Shown: positions 43,762-54,151 of the stretch, one piece after another
Position numbering within the stretch: the first letter of the stretch is position 1
Layout of the letters: the number at the start of each line of letters is the position of its first letter
NCBI RefSeq assembly: GCF_003131185.1
Contig: NZ_QFFU01000011.1
Coordinates: 1 to 64,000 of the forward strand
Source: Pseudomonas ovata
Lineage (GTDB): Bacteria; Pseudomonadota; Gammaproteobacteria; Pseudomonadales; Pseudomonadaceae
Length of the DNA stretch: 64,000 nucleotides
Direction of reading: 5' to 3'
Notes under the pieces: model-generated
What the model was told of the DNA's origin: nothing
The model's database searches: none
The model's input: the letters and a program-made list of their open reading frames with translations, nothing else
Program-made: the position numbers and the translations under genes

Positions 43762-44700
43762 ATGAGAAAACTGCTTTCAATCTGCGCCTGCAGTGCGGGA
43801 CTTGCGAGTACGCAAATAGCCTGTGCCTACGATTTGCCAGCGCTCAACCTGGGGCTGACCAGCTTCATGGACGGCGGCTTGCCGGCCGGCGGCGGCTGGT
43901 ACGTGCAGCAATACCTGCAGAACTATTCAGCCAACCACTTGCGCGACAAGGACGGCAATGACCTGGGTTTGCCCAGGCACGAACTGGACTACCAACTGGC
44001 CCTGACGCAAATGAGCTACCTGTCGGACCTGCGCGTCGGCAATGCCAGCCTGGGCCTGAACATGCTGGTGCCGATCATCGCCCACATCGATGTCGACGAC
44101 GGCCTGGACAATGCCGCGCTCAAGGCCCGCAGCGGGGTGGGCGACCTGCTGATCGGGCCGTTCATCCAGTTTGACCCGATCATGGGGCCGGACGGTCCGC
44201 GCTTTGTGCATCGCATCGAACTGCAGGTCAACCTGCCCACCGGTGAGTACGACCGTGACCGCGACATCAACCCCGGCAACAATGCCTGGTCTTTCAACCC
44301 CTATTGGGCCGCCACCTACTGGTTCACCCCGAAATGGACCGCCTCGCTGCGCGCCCACTACCTGTACAACGGCAAGAACAACGCGCCGGTACGCGCCTTG
44401 GGCGACCTGGACGACATGCAGGCCGGCCAGGCGCTGCACGCCAACTTCACCACCGAATACGCCGTCACCGAGCACCTGCGCCTGGGGCTCAACGGCTACT
44501 GGCTCAAGCAGATCAGCGACACCCGCTTCGATGGCCATGAGGTGTCCGGGCGCCGGGAAAAGGTCTGGGCCATCGGGCCGGGCGCCATGTACAGCTTCTC
44601 GCCCGACGATCACCTGTTCTTCAACGCCTACTTCGAGCAGGACGCCGAAAACCGTCCTGAAGGGACGCGCGTGCAGGCCCGCTACGTGCACCATTTCTGA
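43762..44700 (+). CDS. outer-membrane channel, SphA/MetA-pathway phenol-degradation family (IifE-like)
   Basis: This is a 312-residue protein with a signal peptide ending near IACAYD and alternating aromatic beta-strands (WYVQQYLQNYS, LRAHYLYNGK, FFNAYFEQD), ending in YVHHF with a C-terminal phenylalanine as in outer-membrane barrels. The family is found next to aromatic catabolic genes and is thought to help hydrophobic substrates cross the outer membrane. It closes the operon and is followed by a good intrinsic terminator. Uptake of the operon's substrate is the natural inference. Confidence 0.85.
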   Translation: MRKLLSICACSAGLASTQIACAYDLPALNLGLTSFMDGGLPAGGGWYVQQYLQNYSANHLRDKDGNDLGLPRHELDYQLALTQMSYLSDLRVGNASLGLNMLVPIIAHIDVDDGLDNAALKARSGVGDLLIGPFIQFDPIMGPDGPRFVHRIELQVNLPTGEYDRDRDINPGNNAWSFNPYWAATYWFTPKWTASLRAHYLYNGKNNAPVRALGDLDDMQAGQALHANFTTEYAVTEHLRLGLNGYWLKQISDTRFDGHEVSGRREKVWAIGPGAMYSFSPDDHLFFNAYFEQDAENRPEGTRVQARYVHHF

Positions 44701-44720
44701 CGCACCGTACCCGGCTCCTT

Positions 44721-44744
44721 GCCTGCCTCGCGGCAGGCTTTTTT
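44721..44744 (+). terminator. intrinsic terminator of the aromatic-oxidation operon
   Basis: A perfect 7-bp GC-rich stem, GCCTGCC (44721-44727) with GGCAGGC (44732-44738), has a TCGC tetraloop and is followed by six T residues. It lies 20 bp after the last operon gene and separates it from the chemoreceptor gene. Confidence 0.88.
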
Positions 44745-44782
44745 GCTGATGTGCATGTATTCAACAGGGCGGGGACGTTCTT

Positions 44783-46321
44783 ATGTCGACTTCAGCAGGG
44801 GCGGCGGCGTTGATCTGCCGCACTGACCCCAGCGGGTGCATCGAGCATTGCAGTGAGGATTTTGCTGCCGCTCATGGTTACCCGGGAAACGCGCTGGTCG
44901 GGCAGACCTTTGCCCGGCTGCGCCACGGCACGATGCCGGCTGCAGTATTCCAGAGCCTGTGGGCCAGCCTGCGCCAACCGGGGCCGTGGATGGGGTTGAT
45001 CTGCAACCGTCACGCCAGTGGCGAACGGCTGTGGTTCAACCTGTACGTCAAGCCGGTCTTCGGTGACAGCGGCGTGCAAGGGTATGGCGCGGTCTACCTG
45101 CCGGCCAGTGCCGGGCAGATCCAGCGTGCCGAGCGTGTCTACGCGCACTGGCATCTTTACGGTCGACCGCTGAGTCGGGGACGCTGGCTAGCCAGGTGGG
45201 CCGCCGCATTGGGGCCAACCCTGGCCGGCGCCGGCGTCCTGGCCTTGCTGTTGCCAGCATTGCCGTCGGCGCTGTGGCAAGGGGGCGTGCTGCTGGGCGC
45301 GGGCCTCGCGCTGGGGCTATGGCAGCAAGCGCGTCTCACACGGCGTGTCGACCAGGTCCTGGCGGCGCATCCCAAGGTGTTTGCCCAGGCCGGGCTGTCC
45401 GAGGCCTACAGCAGTCAGGGCGACAGTGGTGCCCTGATGCACATGGCCTTGTTCAGCACCGAAGCCCGTCTGCAGGCCGCCCTGTCGCGCATCGGCCTGA
45501 GCGGTCGCACGATTGACCGGCACATGACGGCCCTGGTGGCACTGATCGAGACCGAAGCGGGCCGGCTTGAGCAGCAGCGTAGCGAATCGGACCAGTCGGT
45601 GGTGGCCTTGACCCAGATGGCCGCGACCATTCAAGAGGTGTCGCGCAACCTGCATGACAGCGTGGTTGCCACCCGCCAGGCCACGGACCTGTCTGCCCAA
45701 GGCCAGCAATTGAGCGGACAAAGCCTGGCCGTGATGCAGCGCCTGGCAGACGCCGTCACTGACATCAGCACCGCCGCCACGCAGATGGCTTCGGCCACCG
45801 AGGCCATTGGCACGATGACCGACACCATCAGTTCAATCGCCGCACAGACCAACCTGCTGGCGCTCAACGCCGCCATCGAGGCGGCCAGGGCCGGGGAGGC
45901 GGGACGCGGGTTCAGCGTGGTGGCCGATGAAGTGCGCCAACTGGCCAGCCGTACGCAGCAGGCCACGCAAGACATTCAGCCGCTGTTATCGGGGTTTCGC
46001 CAGCGCACGGAAAACACCGTGCGCCTGGCCCGCGAAGGTCAGGCCCTGGCCGGGCAGGGCAGCGAGGCGGTGCTGTCGGTCAATGCCAGCTTTGTCGGCG
46101 TTAATCAGGCGCTCGAACACATTTCGGCGATGAGCATCCAGATTGCCAGTGCGATGGAGCAACAAGGCCAGGTGGCCGAGGATCTCAACCGCCAGGTGAT
46201 GCAGGTCGCCGAACGGTCACGGGTCAGCGCCGGCAAGGCGCAAGAAGGGCACAGCATCAGCCAGGCCATTGACCGCCAGCTTGAGGCCCTGCGCAACCTG
46301 GCGGAACGCTTTGACCGGTAA
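44783..46321 (+). CDS. PAS-domain methyl-accepting chemotaxis protein (Aer-like)
   Basis: This 512-residue receptor has no periplasmic sensor. Residues 10-115 form a PAS domain ([45 protein letters not shown]). Two membrane segments follow at about 140-180, then a cytoplasmic signalling hairpin with [13 protein letters not shown]. The architecture is that of Aer receptors, which sense redox or energy state through bound flavin. It follows the aromatic operon on the same strand, after its terminator. Pseudomonads sometimes pair such receptors with catabolic genes so that cells swim towards a metabolised compound; that link is inference here. Confidence 0.92.
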   Translation: MSTSAGAAALICRTDPSGCIEHCSEDFAAAHGYPGNALVGQTFARLRHGTMPAAVFQSLWASLRQPGPWMGLICNRHASGERLWFNLYVKPVFGDSGVQGYGAVYLPASAGQIQRAERVYAHWHLYGRPLSRGRWLARWAAALGPTLAGAGVLALLLPALPSALWQGGVLLGAGLALGLWQQARLTRRVDQVLAAHPKVFAQAGLSEAYSSQGDSGALMHMALFSTEARLQAALSRIGLSGRTIDRHMTALVALIETEAGRLEQQRSESDQSVVALTQMAATIQEVSRNLHDSVVATRQATDLSAQGQQLSGQSLAVMQRLADAVTDISTAATQMASATEAIGTMTDTISSIAAQTNLLALNAAIEAARAGEAGRGFSVVADEVRQLASRTQQATQDIQPLLSGFRQRTENTVRLAREGQALAGQGSEAVLSVNASFVGVNQALEHISAMSIQIASAMEQQGQVAEDLNRQVMQVAERSRVSAGKAQEGHSISQAIDRQLEALRNLAERFDR

Positions 46322-46371
46322 CGGTCTGCACAATAACTTACTGATTTTATTGAATATTGAATTCACCCCCG

Positions 46372-46534
46372 GTAGGAGCGCGCTTGCCCGCGACCGAGTG
46401 CGAAGCGCTCGCAAAATTTTCGCAACGCTGAAAATCTACAGCGAATGACCGCAAAATCTCGGAAACGCTGAAAATTTACGACTGTTACGCAGCCGTTCGC
46501 GGTGGTCCGGCATTCCGGCAGCGCGCGCTCCTAC
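46372..46534. repeat. REP/BIME-like element, diverged inverted copy of the 15.8-kb repeat
   Basis: The left arm (46372-46396) is identical to the 25-bp arm at 15802. The interior (GTGCGAAGCGCTCGCAAAA, then ACGCTGAAAATTTACGACTG) matches the reverse complement of the 15802-15910 interior, with about 40 extra bases that repeat AACGCTGAAAAT-like units. The right arm has diverged, keeping only GCGCGCTCCTAC. It fills most of the gap between the chemoreceptor and the convergent TonB receptor. Confidence 0.8.
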
Positions 46535-46538
46535 TGCA

Positions 46539-48674
46539 TCAGCGCAAGCTCCACGAGACCCCGGCATACACACCCGCACCTTCGCCCGGCGTCGAGCGCG
46601 CTACGTCCACGCCGTTGTCGTTGTAGCCCGGCGTGACCGTGGTGGCGTAGCGCTGGTTGGTCAGGTTGCGCAGATCCAGCCAGGTCTGCCATTGCTCGTC
46701 GGGCGAGTGGTAGCCCAAGGTGGCGCCCAGCAAGGCATAGCGGTCGGCATGGAACGAGTTGGCGTAATCCACCGCCACCCTGGAGGCGTACTCGGTATTG
46801 ACCCCGACGTACACGCCACTGTGATGGGTGAAGCGCAGTTCGGCCTGGTAGTAGTGCTGCGGCAGGCCGGGCAGGCGGTTGTTGCCGAAACGATCGTCGT
46901 CGCGGTAATGGAAGTCGCTCCAGGTGTACGCCTGGCGCAGGTTCAGGCGGCCGGCCGGGCCTTGCCATAACGGGCTGTCCAGGCTCAGGTCGATGCCCTG
47001 ATGCACGGTCGGGCTGGCGTTGCTTTCGGCAATGATCGAGGACGTCGTGGCCGTGGCGGCCTGGATTTCGACGCTCAACAGCTCATGCCTCAACTGTGAG
47101 TAATACCACCCCATAGACCAATCGCCCACCCAGGCCTGACCCGTCGCGCCCAGTTCGACAGTGGTCGCGGTCTGGTTATTCAGCTCGACACCACCGCTTT
47201 GCAGGCCGGTGGCGGCGCCGCTACCGGCGGAAAAAACCTTGTTCGAGCCCCAGATCATTGACCAGGCATGCGGGGGCTCCACCGAACGGCTGAGGTTGCC
47301 GTACACCTGGGTCTGTGGGGTTAACTGGTAGCGCAAGCCCAGGCGGGCGGCATAGTCCCAAGTGCTCATGCTCAACGGGTCACGGGCATCGGGGTAGGTG
47401 ACTTCGGTTTCGCGCCGGGTGTAGATCGCCGCCACCCCCGTGGTCAGCCACAGGTCCGGGGCCAGCTCCAGCTCATTGGAGGCATGCAGCACGCTGTCCG
47501 AGCCCAGGTAGCTGTAGTCGCGGGTGCGGGTGCCCGGCGCAAAGCCTGCGGTATTGCCGGCCGGGCTGCGCACGAACTCCGAGGTGCCGTTGTTCGGCAG
47601 GCCCTTGGTGTGGCGCAGGCCCACGGTGGTCTGGCTGGCCAGCCCGAACAGCTGGTCCTGGCGAATGTAGTTCAAGGTGCCGCTGATGTCGGTGTAGGCG
47701 ACTTTCAGGCGGTTGGTGCCTTCACGCAGGTCCATGGGGTAGTCGTGATAGACCAGGCCCGTTTCCAGGCGCGAACTGTCATCCAGGTACAGCGTGGTTT
47801 TGTTCGCCAGCCAGGTGCTGCCCGGCTGCACACGCTTGTTGTCGCGGGCCACGTTGACCGGGCTGGCCGCGCGCGGGTCGTGGCGGATCTGCTCGCGGGT
47901 CAGGCGGCCCGGGGTTTCGTAGTCGTTTTCCCGGTAGCGGAAATAGAAGCGGGTTTCCAGGTCAGGGCTGAAGCGATAGCCAACATTGGCGGCCATGCCC
48001 TGGCTGTTGCCGGCGGTCTGGTCCTGAAAGCCGTCAGTGCGCGAGTCGTTGAGGCTGACGTAATAGTCAAGGTCGCCCAGCACCTGGCCGGAGCTGATCT
48101 GGCGCTTGCTGTAGCCATGGCTGCCCAGTTCATAGCGCACTTGCAGGTGCGGGGCGTCGTAGCCGGTGTGGGTCACGTAATTGACCGCGCCGCCCAATGC
48201 CAGCGCGCCGCGCTCGAAGCCGTTGGCACCGCGATACACCTCGACCCGGCTCAGCCACAGCGGCTCCTTGAGTTCATAAGGCGTGCCGCCCGGGCCGGTC
48301 AACGGCAGGCCGTCGAACATCTCGAACAAGCCCGAAGCATGGCCGCCTGGCGCCCGGTTCAGGCCCGAGCCACGAATCGACAGCTTGCTGCCTTCGTTAT
48401 GGGCGGTGCGCGCATAAATGCCCGGCTGATACCTGAACACATCCTCGCTGCTGCTGACCCGGCCTTGTTCGACCCGGTTCAGGTCCACCACGTTGGTGGC
48501 GCCGGGCACACGCTGCAGGCGCTCCCGGGCGTCCTGCACCGGATTGCTTTCGCTGGCATTGACCTCGATGCCCGTCAATGTGACGGTCTGGCTGGCCGCC
48601 AATGCCTGTGGCGCGCACGCCAGGGCAGCGCTCAGGGCACTGATGGCAAACAGAGGGGTAGTTTGGGCGGGCAT
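46539..48674 (-). CDS. TonB-dependent outer-membrane receptor (FecA-like)
   Basis: This is a 711-residue TonB-dependent transporter. A signal peptide (AISALSAALACAPQALA) is followed by a TonB-box-like TVTLTGIEV, the plug domain (GIYARTAHNEGSKLSIRGSGLN, MFDGLPL) and a 22-strand barrel ending in GVSWSLR. The overall pattern resembles ferric dicitrate-type receptors. The N-terminal signalling domain of FecA and the FecI/FecR genes are absent, so it is an ordinary transporter; the cargo (iron chelate or other) is unknown. It is divergent from the LOV kinase gene. Confidence 0.9.
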   Translation of the reverse strand: MPAQTTPLFAISALSAALACAPQALAASQTVTLTGIEVNASESNPVQDARERLQRVPGATNVVDLNRVEQGRVSSSEDVFRYQPGIYARTAHNEGSKLSIRGSGLNRAPGGHASGLFEMFDGLPLTGPGGTPYELKEPLWLSRVEVYRGANGFERGALALGGAVNYVTHTGYDAPHLQVRYELGSHGYSKRQISSGQVLGDLDYYVSLNDSRTDGFQDQTAGNSQGMAANVGYRFSPDLETRFYFRYRENDYETPGRLTREQIRHDPRAASPVNVARDNKRVQPGSTWLANKTTLYLDDSSRLETGLVYHDYPMDLREGTNRLKVAYTDISGTLNYIRQDQLFGLASQTTVGLRHTKGLPNNGTSEFVRSPAGNTAGFAPGTRTRDYSYLGSDSVLHASNELELAPDLWLTTGVAAIYTRRETEVTYPDARDPLSMSTWDYAARLGLRYQLTPQTQVYGNLSRSVEPPHAWSMIWGSNKVFSAGSGAATGLQSGGVELNNQTATTVELGATGQAWVGDWSMGWYYSQLRHELLSVEIQAATATTSSIIAESNASPTVHQGIDLSLDSPLWQGPAGRLNLRQAYTWSDFHYRDDDRFGNNRLPGLPQHYYQAELRFTHHSGVYVGVNTEYASRVAVDYANSFHADRYALLGATLGYHSPDEQWQTWLDLRNLTNQRYATTVTPGYNDNGVDVARSTPGEGAGVYAGVSWSLR

Positions 48675-48857
48675 GGGCCTTGATCCTTGAAAGCGGGTAG
48701 CGGAGCGAGAGGGTTACAGTTGTGCGCTGATTCGATGCTGCGCCGGTCCGCGACGTCACGTCGCGGCACATTAACCGCGCCGAATCGAACTCTTTGCCCC
48801 TGACACCAGTCGTAGGCGATGAGTAGTTGCGGATTAATATCACGGGAGTGGCTGGGC

Positions 48858-50459
<1,602 letters not shown>

Positions 50460-50509
50460 ATGCATGACTGCTGTCCAAAGCTGCTCAAGCCTGATCGAGA
50501 AGGATAAGC

Positions 50510-50902
50510 ATGAAGCGTTTTTTTGCGTCGACCATAAAATGCTACGAAGAAGACAATGTCCTGGTGGTGGCGCTGGGTGATGATGCGCAAGCGCCTGCCA
50601 ACTTCATGATCATTACGCGCCTGGACGATGACGATCACGCCAGTGTGGAGGAGGGGATCGGTTTTCATACCGACCAGGCGGAATATGAACGGTCCGATGC
50701 CATCGAGAAAGTGGTCTTGTGCCCAGCCAGTCTGGAAGTGGTGGTCAAGCCCGAGTTTGTCGAGTTCTTTGGTGGCTCGCGTTTTCTGGCTGAGCTGCCG
50801 CGAGGTAGCGATGCTGTTCCAGAGCAGGTCGCTGTGCTGAAAAGTGCCTTGCAGACGGTGTTCAGTGGGACTCGAGTCGAACGGTTGAACACCACGGACT
50901 AA
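50510..50902 (+). CDS. Imm10-like protein
   Basis: This is a 130-residue acidic protein. The segment ALGDDAQAPANFMIITRLDDDDHAS and the later ASLEVVVKPEFVEFF resemble the Imm10 family of polymorphic-toxin immunity proteins, though I judge this by eye only. AGAAGGATAAGC precedes the ATG at 50510. No toxin gene is adjacent, so it would be an orphan immunity gene or a protein recruited to another role. It lies between the LOV kinase and a tRNA gene. Confidence 0.55.
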   Translation: MKRFFASTIKCYEEDNVLVVALGDDAQAPANFMIITRLDDDDHASVEEGIGFHTDQAEYERSDAIEKVVLCPASLEVVVKPEFVEFFGGSRFLAELPRGSDAVPEQVAVLKSALQTVFSGTRVERLNTTD

Positions 50903-50967
50903 TGGACAAATACGGCTATGCTGAAATGAAGGTGCAGCGGCGTACTGATCGCTGCGCTCCAGATAAT

Positions 50968-51040
50968 GCCGGCATAGCTCAGTCGGTAGAGCAGCGCATT
51001 CGTAATGCGCAGGTCAGGGGTTCGACTCCTCTTGCCGGCA
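50968..51040 (+). tRNA. tRNA-Thr (anticodon CGT)
   Basis: A complete cloverleaf is present. The acceptor arms are GCCGGCA and TGCCGGC, followed by discriminator A. The D-arm is AGCTCAGTCGGTAGAGC, the anticodon stem-loop is GCGCA-TTCGTAA-TGCGC, and the T-arm is GGGGTTCGACTCCTC-like. The anticodon CGT decodes ACG threonine codons. The 3' CCA is not encoded. No integrase or duplicated tRNA end is visible within the window, so it does not appear to be occupied as an attachment site here. Confidence 0.95.
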
Positions 51041-51066
51041 TCAGCCTGAACACTGTCGACGCCGAC

Positions 51067-52203
51067 TCAGGCCGCCGGTCTCTGCATCGGCACCGTCACC
51101 GTAAAGACCGTGCCTTGTACGCTATCTGAAATGACGTCAATAACACCCGTATGAGCGGTGACAATTTCCGACGCAATATAAAGCCCCAGGCCCAGTCCCT
51201 CTGTCGGCGGATTGTCGGCAACCGAGCGCTGCGAAAAACGCCCCATGGGATTGAAGATGAACGGTAATGCCGCCTCCGGGATAGGCTCACCGGTATTGTG
51301 GACGGTAAAGATTGCGTGACCGTCTGCCTGTGCCAGGGTGACTGCTATGGGCGTTCGGTTATCGCCATGCTGTATCGCATTGCTGATGATGTTGGAAAAG
51401 ACCTGCTCCATGCGAGGACCATCAAACTGGCCGGTCACCGCCGCATGAGCCATGAAGTTCAGGTGGACGTCAGGGTGAAACGCACGGATTTCATCGACGA
51501 TACGCTCGCACAAAGGCACCAGGTCCAGCGCTGTGGTTTTAATGGGAATGCCCGGTCCCATCTGGCAGCGCGTCAGATCGAGCAGATCGCCCACTATCTG
51601 GTTGGCGCGTTTTACGCTGGTGTAGATCTGATTGGAGAGCTTGACCCCGCGGGGGCTGGTGTCGGCCGAACGTCGCATGCTGTCGGCGCCCAGCATGATG
51701 GCGCCAAGCGGTGTACGCAGATCATGACCCAGGATGCCCAGAAATACAGTGCGAGAGACGTCTACTGCCCTGGAGTAGCTGGCAATGGATTCGGCGAGTG
51801 CCTGGTCGATGGCTTCATGAAAACGATTCATGTCGTCGGCATCAAAGTCTGCCCCTGACTTGATTTGCTTCATCCATTGATTGAGGACGCTGGATCTCAA
51901 GGCGCGATACTCCGAAACCATCTGGTCGATGGTAAAACCGGCCATCAAGCGTGTGACAGCATGGGTTTCGGCAGGTGTTTCTTCTGTGGCAATCGGCCCC
52001 TGGCCTTGGGAGCGGGCAATGCGCTCTGAGCGGGTCTGCTTGGTACGCAGGTCCGCCACGATGGCTTCAAGCATCTGCGCGGCATGATCGCGCAACGACT
52101 CCCTGTCCAATGCCACCCCGGAAATCTCGATGGTTCTCGCAAAGTCTTCCCAGGCCTGAAGGATGGACTCAGCGTTCTTGACGATAAAATCGGGCAGGCG
52201 CAC
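51067..52203 (-). CDS. sensor histidine kinase with RsbRD-type N-terminal domain
   Basis: This is a soluble kinase of about 378 residues without membrane segments. Residues 1-130 form a helical domain (LPDFIVKNAESILQAWEDFART) like the globin-fold RsbR/RsbRD N-terminal domains. HisKA follows with the phospho-accepting His in ILGHDLRTPLGAI, then a HATPase domain with NAIQHG and GLGLGLYIASEI. The GTG at 52203 with AGGA upstream gives a start matching the family; an earlier GTG at 52245 is less convincing. It has no receiver domain and no neighbouring regulator, so the partner is encoded elsewhere. It is convergent with the tRNA. Confidence 0.88.
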   Translation of the reverse strand: MRLPDFIVKNAESILQAWEDFARTIEISGVALDRESLRDHAAQMLEAIVADLRTKQTRSERIARSQGQGPIATEETPAETHAVTRLMAGFTIDQMVSEYRALRSSVLNQWMKQIKSGADFDADDMNRFHEAIDQALAESIASYSRAVDVSRTVFLGILGHDLRTPLGAIMLGADSMRRSADTSPRGVKLSNQIYTSVKRANQIVGDLLDLTRCQMGPGIPIKTTALDLVPLCERIVDEIRAFHPDVHLNFMAHAAVTGQFDGPRMEQVFSNIISNAIQHGDNRTPIAVTLAQADGHAIFTVHNTGEPIPEAALPFIFNPMGRFSQRSVADNPPTEGLGLGLYIASEIVTAHTGVIDVISDSVQGTVFTVTVPMQRPAA

Positions 52204-52512
52204 GCTGGTGATCCTAATAAGAGAGTATGAGCCGCCGCCGGGCACCCTCGCGACAGGGCAAGAGCGCCGACGGTCAGTCTGGGTGTTCCATGGTGCTTTG
52301 GCAGGTACAGGGCCGGCTTGACTTGAAGTCTTTCAAGGCGATGCCACAAGCCTGTCATTGCCGCACAGATGGCCAGAAAATGAAATGCCCATCGCCTTTA
52401 TTCATTGATTTTTTGCCCGAACACACTCCCTGTGATCCGAAATGACTCAGTGGCGTAAACAGCCGGCAGCAGTGGGTGAAGTTGACGGCCTTGAAGAAGG
52501 GCCTTGGTTGAA

Positions 52513-52551
52513 CCTTGGCTGCGGCGGTGCGCATACCTGCTGCAGCCAAGG
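52513..52551. terminator. hairpin downstream of the permease gene
   Basis: Perfect 10-bp arms CCTTGGCTGC (52513-52522) and GCAGCCAAGG (52542-52551) lie just beyond the permease stop on the minus strand. No T tract is present, so it may act as a stabilising or Rho-assisted stop. The rest of the 364-bp gap 52204-52567 shows no gene I can support. Confidence 0.45.
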
Positions 52552-52567
52552 ACAGGCCAGTCATGCC

Positions 52568-53983
52568 TCAACTGTAATCGCCCGCCGAGTCCGCGAGCGG
52601 TTCTGGTTTGCGGCTGCGGGTCAGTTGGTAGGCAATGGCCAGCCAGATGAACCAGGCCGGCATGGCCATCAAGGCGATCCGGGTGTCAGGGCGCAACGCC
52701 AGCAGGCACAGCACAAAGCCCAGGAAAGCCAGGGACAGCCAGGCCATGGGCACGCCGCCCGGCATCTTGAAGGCCGAGCGTGCATGCAGCTCGGGACGCT
52801 TTCTGCGGTAGGCAATGTAGGACGCCAGGATGGTCGACCAGGTGAAGATCACCAGGATCGCCGACACGGTGGACACGATGGTGAACGCCGTCATGACTTG
52901 CGGCACGATAAACAGCACCAGCACACCGATGAGCATCAGCAGGCAGGTGAACGCCAGGCTGATCAGCGGCACGCTGTTGCCCGACAGGCGCTGGAAGACC
53001 GTTGGCGCATTGCCCTGATTGGCCAGCCCGAACAGCATGCGGCTGGATGAAAACACACCGCTGTTGGCCGATGAGGCTGCCGAGGTCAGAACCACGAAGT
53101 TGACGATGCCGGCCGCGGCCGGAAACCCCGCCACCAGAAACAGCTCGACGAAAGGGCTCTTGATGGGTGAAACCTGTTGCCAGGACGTCACGGCAATGAT
53201 GCAGGTCAGCGCGAGCACATAGAACAGGATGATGCGCAGCGGGATGGCATTGATGGCCTTGGGCAGGGTTTTCTCCGGCGAGCGGGTCTCTGCGGCGGCC
53301 GTACCGATCAGTTCGGTGCCGGCGAACGAGAAGATTGCCATTTGAAAGCCGGCGAAGAAGCCAAGCAGGCCATTGGGGAAGGCGGCCTGCTTGTCCACCA
53401 GGTGACTCAAGGATGCCGTCACACCACTGGGGGATACGAACGACGTTGCAATCAGCGTCAGACTGACGCCTATCAGGGTCACGACAGCAATGATCTTGAT
53501 GATCGCGAACCAGAATTCCACTTCACCGAAAAGCCGGACGGTCAGCACGTTCAAGGCGAACAAGGTCGCCAGCATGCCGACGGCGGGCATCCACGCCGGG
53601 ACATCGGCAAACCAGTACTGGAAGAACCCGCCGACCACGACGGCATCACCGATGACCGCCACGCTCCAGCTCAGCCAATAGGACCAGCCCAGGAAAAAAG
53701 CCGCCCTGGGGCCCAAATAGGCGCCGGCAAAGTCGGCGAAGGTCTTGAAGTTCAGGTTGGACAGCAGCATTTCGCCCATGGCCCGCATGACGAAAAACAC
53801 GAACAGGCCGATGATCATGTAGATCAGGATGATCGAGGTGCCTGACAGGTTGATGATCTTGCCGGAGCCCATGAACAGGCCTGTTCCTATGGCTCCTCCC
53901 ATGGCCATCAATTGGATGTGGCGATTGCTGAGCGTGCGCTGCAGTGCAGGCTGGTCGGCCAGCCTTGGTGGCGTCGATTTCAT
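52568..53983 (-). CDS. amino acid permease (APC family, CycA-like)
   Basis: This is a 471-residue inner-membrane transporter with 12 hydrophobic helices. The amino acid-polyamine-organocation signature IQLMAMGGAIGTGLFMGSG opens helix 1, and FAGTELIGTAAAETRSPEKTLPKAI is the conserved loop around helices 6-7. The sequence is closest in flavour to the D-Ala/D-Ser/Gly transporter CycA and its relatives. It is the last gene of the module deacetylase, ornithine cyclodeaminase, permease, so a basic or deacetylated amino acid is a plausible cargo. The substrate is inference. Confidence 0.92.
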   Translation of the reverse strand: MKSTPPRLADQPALQRTLSNRHIQLMAMGGAIGTGLFMGSGKIINLSGTSIILIYMIIGLFVFFVMRAMGEMLLSNLNFKTFADFAGAYLGPRAAFFLGWSYWLSWSVAVIGDAVVVGGFFQYWFADVPAWMPAVGMLATLFALNVLTVRLFGEVEFWFAIIKIIAVVTLIGVSLTLIATSFVSPSGVTASLSHLVDKQAAFPNGLLGFFAGFQMAIFSFAGTELIGTAAAETRSPEKTLPKAINAIPLRIILFYVLALTCIIAVTSWQQVSPIKSPFVELFLVAGFPAAAGIVNFVVLTSAASSANSGVFSSSRMLFGLANQGNAPTVFQRLSGNSVPLISLAFTCLLMLIGVLVLFIVPQVMTAFTIVSTVSAILVIFTWSTILASYIAYRRKRPELHARSAFKMPGGVPMAWLSLAFLGFVLCLLALRPDTRIALMAMPAWFIWLAIAYQLTRSRKPEPLADSAGDYS

Positions 53984-54151
53984 TACAAAACCTCTTGATT
54001 TTATGTTTTTGAGTTTTGGCAGAAAGTAGAAATCGGGTGCGTCGGTTCACGCGTCAGGACGCAACGCGCGAATCATCCCGCGAGTGTTCTTGTCAGAGAT
54101 AACGGCTATTGACGGTGATGCAGGGCTAGGTGCAGGCTCAGCCCCGGCCGC

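Noticed and set aside
47484..48683. Plus-strand open frame opposite the TonB receptor
   Set aside because: The receptor has signal peptide, plug and barrel on the minus strand.
50902..51129. Short open frame covering the tRNA gene
   Set aside because: It overlaps a complete tRNA-Thr and has no independent support.
51041..52203. Genomic island integrated at tRNA-Thr
   Set aside because: No integrase and no duplicated tRNA 3' end were found, and the neighbouring histidine kinase has ordinary composition.
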